Assembly: GCA_902779165.1 (NCBI GenBank)
Contig: CACZAN010000025.1
Location: 12,885 to 51,970 of the forward strand
DNA from: an uncultured Bacteroidales bacterium
Lineage (GTDB): Bacteria; Bacteroidota; Bacteroidia; Bacteroidales; Bacteroidaceae
DNA: 39,086 nucleotides
Reading direction: 5' to 3'
The position numbers and the translations under genes were made by a program. Below, piece after piece: positions 34,011-39,086 of this stretch (within the stretch, counting starts at the first letter, position 1; each line of letters opens with the position of its first letter). A model generated the notes under the pieces. That model worked only from the letters and a program-made list of their open reading frames with translations. It was not told the DNA's origin and ran no database searches.

Positions 34011-34070
34011 ATCTACCAATTGGTTGAATTAATTTGTTATTTAGACATTTGTCTAATCAGTTGGAATAGA

Positions 34071-34291
34071 AAGCCCCAGCGGGGCTTAATAGAGGTAGCC
34101 AGCCATTTCAATGGCTGGTAAGATATCAGCAATAAATATGCGTGCCTTTAGGTACGCAACATCAAATCCCTATCGCGTACCTACGGCACGCAATCTTTTT
34201 ACGTCTTCTTTACCAGCCAATGAATTGGCTGGCCGCTCGGCGCTTGCGACGCTTGACACTTCAAGAACCTTTATCAGATGCCTACGGCATC
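34071..34291. repeat. Palindromic (REP-like) repeat cluster 2
   Basis: The same modules as cluster 1, largely in opposite orientation: AAGCCCC-AGC-GGGGCTT (34071-34087), CCAGCCATT-TC-AATGGCTGG (about 34099-34118), GCGTGCC-TTTA-GGTACGC (34140-34157), GCGTACC-TAC-GGCACGC (34175-34191), CCAGCCAAT-GA-ATTGGCTGG (34213-34232) and GATGCC-TAC-GGCATC (34277-34291). A separate hairpin TTAGACA/TGTCTAA is at 34041-34056. The 34011-34427 gap holds these plus the gdhA terminator; no gene is seen. Confidence 0.85.
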
Positions 34292-34341
34292 AATCGTGAG
34301 AACATTACATTATTTCATCCAACAGGTTAAATCTTCCTCGT

Positions 34342-34387
34342 TAAAAAGAAATGCCCCGCTCGTCCTTGGTTGCGACGTAGCGGGGGC
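34342..34387 (-). terminator. Intrinsic terminator of gdhA
   Basis: On the minus strand GCCCCCGCT (34379-34387) pairs with AGCGGGGC (34353-34360) and is followed by ATTTCTTTTT. It lies about 40 bp after the gdhA stop. Confidence 0.8.
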
Positions 34388-34427
34388 TATTGGTTGATGG
34401 GGTTGCCTCGGAGCAGACAACGGGCAT

Positions 34428-35765
34428 CTAAACAATGCCCTGTGCCATCATGGCCTTGGCCACCTTCATGAATCCGGCGATGTTGGCGCCCTTCACGTAG
34501 TTGACATATCCGTCGGGCTCCGTACCATACTTCACACACTGGGCGTGGATAGCGTGCATGATCTGATGCAGGCGCTGATCCACTTCCTGAGCACTCCAGC
34601 TGAGATGCATGGCATTCTGACTCATCTCCAGTCCACTGGTAGCAACGCCACCTGCATTGACCGCCTTGCCGGGAGCAAAAATCATCTTGGCCTCGATGAA
34701 CGCATCGATAGCTTCGGGAGTGCAACCCATATTAGAGATTTCGCCTACGCACTGCACACCATTAGCTATCAGCTGCTTGGCATCCTCGCCGTTGAGCTCG
34801 TTCTGAGTGGCGCAAGGCAGGGCGATGTCGCACTTCACCTCCCACGGCTTCTTGCCAGCATAGAAGGTGGCCTCTGGGAACTCCTCGGCATAAGGTGCAC
34901 AAATGTCATTGCCTGAACTGCGGAGTTCGAGCATATAGTCAATCTTCTCGCCGCTGATGCCTTCGGGATCATAGATGTAGCCATCGGGACCGCTGATGGT
35001 GATGACCTTGGCACCGAGCTGTGTGGCCTTGGTGGCAGCACCCCAGGCAACGTTGCCGAATCCGCTGATGGCCACCGTCTTGCCCTTGATATCCTTGCCG
35101 TGGGTGGTCAGCATTTCGTTGACGAAGTAGAGGCCTCCGAAGCCAGTAGCCTCGGGGCGTACCAGCGAGCCGCCGTATTCCAGGCCCTTGCCCGTGAGCA
35201 CACCACTCCAGTCGCGGGTGAGTTTCTTGTACTGTCCGAAGAGGTATCCGATTTCGCGGGCGCCCACACCGATGTCACCTGCCGGCACATCGATTTCAGG
35301 ACCGATGTAGCGATAGAGCTCGTTCATGAAAGCCTGGCAGAAGCGCATCACCTCGGCATCACTCTTGCCGCGGATGCTGAAGTCACTGCCGCCCTTGCCG
35401 CCGCCCATCGGCAGCGTGGTGAGCGCGTTCTTGAAGGTCTGTTCAAAGCCCAGGAACTTCAGTATCGAGAGGTTCACGCTGGCGTGGAAGCGCAACCCAC
35501 CCTTATAGGGGCCTATGGCGCTGTTGAACTGCACGCGGTAGCCAAGGTTCACCTGCACCTCGCCCTTGTCGTCGACCCAGGGCACACGGAAGGTGATGAT
35601 ACGCTCGGGCTCCACCAGCCGCTCAATGAGCTTGGCGCGCTCGAATTCAGGGTGCTGGTTGTAGACTTCTTCAATGCTCATGAGCACCTCGCGCACGGCT
35701 TGCAGGTACTCTTTTTCGCCCGGATGTTTGGCCTCCAGGTTGGCCATGATAGTTTCAATTTTCAT
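34428..35765 (-). CDS. gdhA: Glutamate dehydrogenase (NADP-type, hexameric)
   Basis: A protein of 445 residues, the standard length of the small hexameric class. It starts MKIETIMANLEAKHPGEKEYLQAVREV. Catalytic motifs are seen: GPYKGGLRFHASVNLSILKFLGFEQ, LPMGGGKGGSDF (substrate-site lysine), PAGDIGVGAREIGYLFGQYK, and the coenzyme fold GKTVAISGFGNVAWGAATKA with ISGPDGYIY. It interconverts 2-oxoglutarate plus ammonia and glutamate in the cytosol, the main ammonia-assimilation route in Prevotella-type anaerobes. It is monocistronic, with its own promoter and terminator, and divergent from the dipeptidyl peptidase gene. Confidence 0.97.
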   Translation of the reverse strand: MKIETIMANLEAKHPGEKEYLQAVREVLMSIEEVYNQHPEFERAKLIERLVEPERIITFRVPWVDDKGEVQVNLGYRVQFNSAIGPYKGGLRFHASVNLSILKFLGFEQTFKNALTTLPMGGGKGGSDFSIRGKSDAEVMRFCQAFMNELYRYIGPEIDVPAGDIGVGAREIGYLFGQYKKLTRDWSGVLTGKGLEYGGSLVRPEATGFGGLYFVNEMLTTHGKDIKGKTVAISGFGNVAWGAATKATQLGAKVITISGPDGYIYDPEGISGEKIDYMLELRSSGNDICAPYAEEFPEATFYAGKKPWEVKCDIALPCATQNELNGEDAKQLIANGVQCVGEISNMGCTPEAIDAFIEAKMIFAPGKAVNAGGVATSGLEMSQNAMHLSWSAQEVDQRLHQIMHAIHAQCVKYGTEPDGYVNYVKGANIAGFMKVAKAMMAQGIV

Positions 35766-35818
35766 CGTTCTTCAAAAGTTTATAGGGTTCAAAGCGTTGT
35801 TTTCTTCGTTTGACGCTG

Positions 35819-35851
35819 CAAATATAGTCTTTAATTACATACGAACCAAAA
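35819..35851 (-). promoter_or_regulatory. Promoter of gdhA
   Basis: On the minus strand TATATTTG (35819-35826) is a perfect -7 box and TTTTG (35847-35851) is 20 nt upstream. The leader is about 45 nt. Confidence 0.75.
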
Positions 35852-35941
35852 CTTTTGGGCATTTTTTTTGCAGACTTCGGGCGATTCGGGCTGCCCTTAT
35901 GGTGCTTTTTTCGAAAAAAAGTGCATCAAATGACCCGAAAG

Positions 35942-35973
35942 TTTGGAGAATTGGAAAACAAACGCTACTTTTG
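35942..35973 (+). promoter_or_regulatory. Promoter of the dipeptidyl peptidase gene
   Basis: TTTG (35942-35945) and TACTTTTG (35966-35973) are separated by 20 nt, a textbook -33/-7 pair. The leader to the ATG at 36008 is about 28 nt. This supports the start at 36008 and excludes the longer open frame from 35855. Confidence 0.78.
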
Positions 35974-36007
35974 TGGCAGAAAACGCATATTAAAGACATT
36001 TTTCACT

Positions 36008-38236
36008 ATGAAAAAAATTATCCTTTCCATCCTCGCAACAATGCTGTTTTTCGCCCCTGTCGTGGCCGAAAACCTACGTTTGGAAGACCTCACACGCGGC
36101 GTCTACTCCTCGCGCGGCATCTATGGGGTGCACCCCCTGAACGACGGCGAACGCTACTCCCAGATTTCCGCCGACGGCCGGCAGATCATTGCCCGCAGCT
36201 TCCGCACCGGCGAACAGACCGACGTGCTCTTCGATGTGGCCAACACCAAGGGCGACCAACGCCTCGACCATTTCAGCGGCTACATCATGAGCCCCGACGA
36301 GCAGACCATCCTCATCCAGACACAGCGCCAGAGCATCTATCGCCACTCCTTCACCGCCGTGTACTATATATATAATGTACGCAACCGCACGCTCGCACGC
36401 CTGAGCGACGGCGGCCCCCAGGAACAGCCCGCCTTCTCGCGCGACGGGACGATGATAGCCTTCGTGCGCGAGGGCAACCTCTTCCTCGTAAAACTGCTGT
36501 TCAACAACAGCGAGAGCCAGGTGACCAAGGACGGCGAGTTCAACAAGATCATCAACGGCAAGCCCGACTGGGTCAATGAAGAAGAGTTCTCCTTCGCACG
36601 CGCTTTTGACTTCAACGCCGATGGAACCATGCTCGCCTGGATACGCTACGACGAGAGCGCCGTGAAGCAGTACTCCTTCCCACTCTATCGCGGCTCACAC
36701 CCAGACCGCGACGAGTTCGCCACCTACCCCGGAGCCTACACCTATAAATACCCCATGGCCGGAGAGCAGAACGCCACCGTCACCGTCCACAGCTTCGACA
36801 TCAAGAGCCACCGCATCCAGCAGATGAAACTGCCCCTGGACAAGGACGGCTACATTCCCCGCATCCAGTTCACCGACGACCCCGAGAAACTGCTGGTGCT
36901 CACGCAAAACCGCCATCAGGACCGCCTCGACATCTACATCGCCAATCCGCGCTCCACAGAATGCAAGCTCATCGTGCGCGACCAGATCGACAAGTACATC
37001 ACCGAGGAACCCTACAAATCGCTGCAGCTCTTCCCCGGAGGATTCGTACTCATGAGCGAGCGCAGCGGATGGAACCACGCCTACCTCTATGACTTCAACG
37101 GCACCATGAAGCGGCAGCTCACCAGCGGGCAGTTCGTCGTCAAGGACTTCTACGGCTACAACCCGCAGACACAGGAGTGCTACTATGCCGCCAATGAGGA
37201 AGGCACTCAGTATCAGGCCGTCTACCGCGCCGATGCCAAGGGCCGTGTGACCAAGCTCAGCCAGCAGCGAGGCACCAATGGCGCCACCTTCAGCAAGACC
37301 TACAAATACTACATGAACGTCTACTCCAACGTCACCACCCCTCCCGTGACCACCCTCAACGCCGTGGGAGGCAAGGAGCCGCTGAAGACCCTGGAGGACA
37401 ACGCCGCTTTAAACCAGAAACTCGAGACCTTAAACTTATCCAAGCCCGAGTTCTTCACCTTCCGCACCAGCGAAGGCGTGGAGCTCAACGGCTACATGGT
37501 GAAGCCCGCCGACTTCTCGGCACAGAAGCGCTATCCCGTGGTGATGTTCCAGTACAGCGGCCCCGGCTCGCAACAAGTCCTCGACTCCTGGAGCGCAGGC
37601 AATATGGGAGGCTGCCTCTATGAACACTACCTCGCACAGCAAGGCTTCATCTGCGTCTGCGTCGACGGCCGCGGCACGGGTGGCCGGGGTGCCGCCTTCG
37701 AGAAACAGACCTACCAGAACCTCGGGCTCCTCGAAGCCCGCGACCAGGTCGAGACCGCACTCTACCTCGGCACCCTGCCCTACGTCGACAAGGAACATAT
37801 CGGCATCTGGGGATGGAGCTACGGCGGATTCATGACCCTCATGGCAATGACCGAGGGCCGTCCTGCCTTCGCCGCAGGAGTCTCCGTAGCACCCGTCACC
37901 AACTACCGCTTCTACGACACCGTCTACACCGAACGCTTCATGCGCACCCCACAGGAGAACCCCACAGGCTACGACCGCAACCCCATGACCCGTGCCTCAC
38001 AGCTCCACGGAGCCCTGCTCCTCTGCCACGGATCGGCCGACGACAACGTCCATTTCCGCAACACCGCCGAACTGACCGAGGCCCTCGTGCAGGCCGACAA
38101 GCCCTTCATGCAGCTCGTCTACACCAACCGCAACCACGGCATCTACGGCGGCAACACCCGCCTCCACCTCTTCCGCAGCATCACCCGCTGGTTTGAGGAG
38201 CACCTGAAGAACGGTAGCCAGCAAGTGATGCCATAG
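36008..38236 (+). CDS. Dipeptidyl peptidase IV (S9B family)
   Basis: A protein of 742 residues with signal peptide MKKIILSILATMLFFAPVVA. The N-terminal eight-bladed propeller contains the Glu pair that binds the substrate amino terminus (KPDWVNEEEFSFARAF). The C-terminal alpha/beta hydrolase has GWSYGG with the nucleophile Ser at about residue 604, GSADDNVHF with Asp about 678, and NHGIYGG with His about 710. It removes X-Pro or X-Ala dipeptides from peptides in the periplasm, feeding amino-acid fermentation; the neighbour gdhA fits this. The last residues (NGSQQVMP) and the TAG stop come from a repeat unit (GGTAGCCAGCAAGTGATGCC), repeated 36 bp further on, so the end appears altered by repeat insertion. 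Confidence 0.94.
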   Translation: MKKIILSILATMLFFAPVVAENLRLEDLTRGVYSSRGIYGVHPLNDGERYSQISADGRQIIARSFRTGEQTDVLFDVANTKGDQRLDHFSGYIMSPDEQTILIQTQRQSIYRHSFTAVYYIYNVRNRTLARLSDGGPQEQPAFSRDGTMIAFVREGNLFLVKLLFNNSESQVTKDGEFNKIINGKPDWVNEEEFSFARAFDFNADGTMLAWIRYDESAVKQYSFPLYRGSHPDRDEFATYPGAYTYKYPMAGEQNATVTVHSFDIKSHRIQQMKLPLDKDGYIPRIQFTDDPEKLLVLTQNRHQDRLDIYIANPRSTECKLIVRDQIDKYITEEPYKSLQLFPGGFVLMSERSGWNHAYLYDFNGTMKRQLTSGQFVVKDFYGYNPQTQECYYAANEEGTQYQAVYRADAKGRVTKLSQQRGTNGATFSKTYKYYMNVYSNVTTPPVTTLNAVGGKEPLKTLEDNAALNQKLETLNLSKPEFFTFRTSEGVELNGYMVKPADFSAQKRYPVVMFQYSGPGSQQVLDSWSAGNMGGCLYEHYLAQQGFICVCVDGRGTGGRGAAFEKQTYQNLGLLEARDQVETALYLGTLPYVDKEHIGIWGWSYGGFMTLMAMTEGRPAFAAGVSVAPVTNYRFYDTVYTERFMRTPQENPTGYDRNPMTRASQLHGALLLCHGSADDNVHFRNTAELTEALVQADKPFMQLVYTNRNHGIYGGNTRLHLFRSITRWFEEHLKNGSQQVMP

Positions 38237-38580
38237 GCATCTGACAATGGTAGCCAGCAAGTGATGCAGTAGGCATCTGACGATGGTTCTTCAGGTATGA
38301 AGCGACCAAGGTCGAGCGGCCAGCCATTTCAATGGCTGGTAATGAGGATATTGACGGATAGCGTGCCGTAGGTACGCGACAGGAATTTGATGTCGCGTAT
38401 CTAAAGGCACGCTTTTTCCTGGCTGCTTTATACCAGCCGTTCTTCAAGCGTGAAGCGTCGCAGAGCGCCGAGCGGAAACGGCTGGCCGCTCGGCCCAAAG
38501 GGACGCTTGACACTTCAAGCGCTCGACCTTGGTCGCTTCATACCTGAAGAACCATTGTCACGCCCCGCTGGGGCTTCGCA
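38213..38580. repeat. Palindromic (REP-like) repeat cluster 3 with 36-bp terminal inverted repeats
   Basis: It begins with a 36-bp direct repeat (38213 and 38249, GGTAGCCAGCAAGTGATGC). It then has perfect 36-bp inverted arms, 38283-38318 and 38520-38555 (core CAGGTATGAAGCGACCAAGG). Between them are the cluster 1 modules in the same order: CCAGCCATT hairpin, GCGTGCC...GGCACGC, CCAGCCGTT...AACGGCTGG. It ends with GCCCC-GCT-GGGGC (about 38562-38574). In cluster 1 the arms are only ACAATGGTA/TACCATTGT, so this copy has gained matched extensions at both ends. Confidence 0.88.
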
Positions 38581-38700
38581 TTACAGCTGGTTGGCATACA
38601 TGCGAAACTTGAGGAAGTACCATTTCTCCTGCTCATCATCCCATACGGTGCGCACCTTGCGCTCTTCAAACGAAATAGAGGCAATAATGGGTGTGTGCAT
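38581..38700 (-). pseudogene. Remnant of a Bro-N (BRO family) antirepressor-like gene
   Basis: A 39-codon open frame beginning MHTPIIASISFEERKVRTVW and continuing DDEQEKWYF. This matches the start of Bro-N domain proteins (KIRTVWDEEQEKWYFSVVDV type). After WYF the reading changes to LKFRMYANQL and stops. That tail lies in sequence (CAAGTTTCGCATGTATGCC on the minus strand) that is also found next to the GCCCCGCTGGGGC hairpin at about 380-445, so the repeat cluster seems to have cut the gene. Full Bro-N proteins are DNA-binding phage or mobile-element regulators; this fragment is almost certainly not functional. Confidence 0.6.
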
Positions 38701-38741
38701 TACGCCGCTAACCCTGAAAAAAGACAATGACACATTAAGAA

Positions 38742-38890
38742 CTGTTGCACTTGTTGCAGTGTTGCAGTTCCAAAATAGATTCTACGAAAACCGATATTTA
38801 ACTCTATATTTATATATATATAAATATAGAAATATTTTTTGGGAATGGAAATACCCTTAAGAGAACTGCAACACTGCAACACTGCAACAG
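38742..38890. repeat. Compound inverted repeat with central AT palindrome
   Basis: The left arm (38742-38770) and right arm (38863-38890) consist of tandem TGTTGCAG / CTGCAACA units and are complementary apart from one small bulge. Between them lies a perfect 26-bp AT-only-core palindrome (38804-38829, CTATATTT... ...AAATATAG). It precedes the HU-like gene by about 135 bp and includes no gene. Confidence 0.88.
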
Positions 38891-38912
38891 CGAGTGCAGA
38901 GCCTCGGCGAAA

Positions 38913-38978
38913 ACAAACTATAGTCTCTGCGACGACAAACTATAGTTACTCGTGCAACAAACTATAGTTCCCGCGCCC
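38913..38978. repeat. 22-bp tandem array E upstream of the HU-like gene
   Basis: Three units start at 38913, 38935 and 38957, exactly 22 bp apart, each beginning ACAAACTATAGT and then diverging. The same core occurs in array F (444-509). It lies 46 bp before the HU-like start codon. Together with the compound inverted repeat it occupies most of 38701-39024. Confidence 0.85.
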
Positions 38979-39024
38979 GACGACCATTAACCCCTTTTAT
39001 TAACCTTAAAAAACGAAAAACACT

Positions 39025-39086
39025 ATGCTTGACTATTCTGTAGCACTACTCGTGAACCCCGCCCATGAGGGCGACCCCAAGAAGGC
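39025..39086 (+). CDS. HU-like DNA-binding protein, N-terminal fragment (runs off window)
   Basis: Only 20 codons are present: MLDYSVALLVNPAHEGDPKK. The pattern Y-S-V...NP...PKK is the start of the Bacteroidetes HU-like (viral histone-like) family, which begins with a short strand and NPANP-APKK before the HU fold. Members bind DNA and often sit in a cassette with a VapE/primase-type gene and an N-acetylmuramoyl-L-alanine amidase. The rest is outside the window. No TAnnTTTG promoter is visible; the 22-bp array and AT palindrome are directly upstream. Confidence 0.7.
   Translation, partial: MLDYSVALLVNPAHEGDPKK

Noticed and set aside
1-39086. tRNA, rRNA or known riboswitch genes
   Set aside because: None was recognised on reading both strands. 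A covariance-model search was not possible, so small RNAs could be missed.

Overview
The window looks like chromosome from a Bacteroidales bacterium, most likely Prevotellaceae. Promoters carry the Bacteroidetes -7 box TAnnTTTG with a TTTG-like -33 box about 20 nt upstream. There are no consistent Shine-Dalgarno sequences. Two secreted proteins carry type-IX-secretion-like C-terminal tails, and the gene content (SlyD with a Cys tail, fused-style ResB/CcsA, HU-like protein, PspC/PadR pair) fits that group. The species assignment is inference.

Layout. 1-861: no convincing gene, but palindromic (REP-like) repeats and three 21-22 bp tandem arrays. 862-2825 (-): rhamnulokinase overlapping a Nudix hydrolase. 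2920-7960 (-): export operon of TolC-like channel, HlyD-like adaptor and two ABC-2 permeases, with no ATPase gene. 8126-9610 (-): hisS, interrupted in frame by a palindromic element. 9803-12231 (-): PadR regulator and a PspC/LysM membrane protein, with a likely PadR operator. 12625-19475 (-): ilvD-leuA-leuC-leuD-cimA. 19663-24112 (+): slyD, aroC, cstA and an SGNH esterase. 24449-31738 (-): secreted CotH-family protein and secreted GH43/VCBS protein. 32054-34010 (+): resB and ccsA. 34428-35765 (-): gdhA. 36008-38236 (+): dipeptidyl peptidase IV. 38237-39086: repeats, a Bro-N remnant, a large inverted repeat and the first codons of an HU-like gene.

How the genes work together. The ilvD/leu/cim cluster supplies most steps to leucine and isoleucine. 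CimA keeps the pyruvate-pocket residues known from Leptospira, so isoleucine is probably made by the citramalate route, with LeuCD serving both pathways. leuB and ilvBC are not in the window. DPP-IV, GdhA and CstA suit a peptide- and amino-acid-using gut or oral anaerobe. GH43 and CotH proteins point to secreted polysaccharide-related functions.

The most unusual content is repetitive DNA: (1) tandem arrays of unlike sequence that nearly all share a 21-22 bp period and mostly sit just 3' of stop codons; (2) a composite nested-palindrome element present in three clusters, one copy having both ends extended by a perfect 36-bp inverted repeat; (3) a CCCTCCCTGTTAGGGAGGG-type palindrome inserted in frame into hisS and the PspC gene and supplying the stop codon of aroC; (4) a compound inverted repeat with a 26-bp AT palindrome before the HU-like gene.
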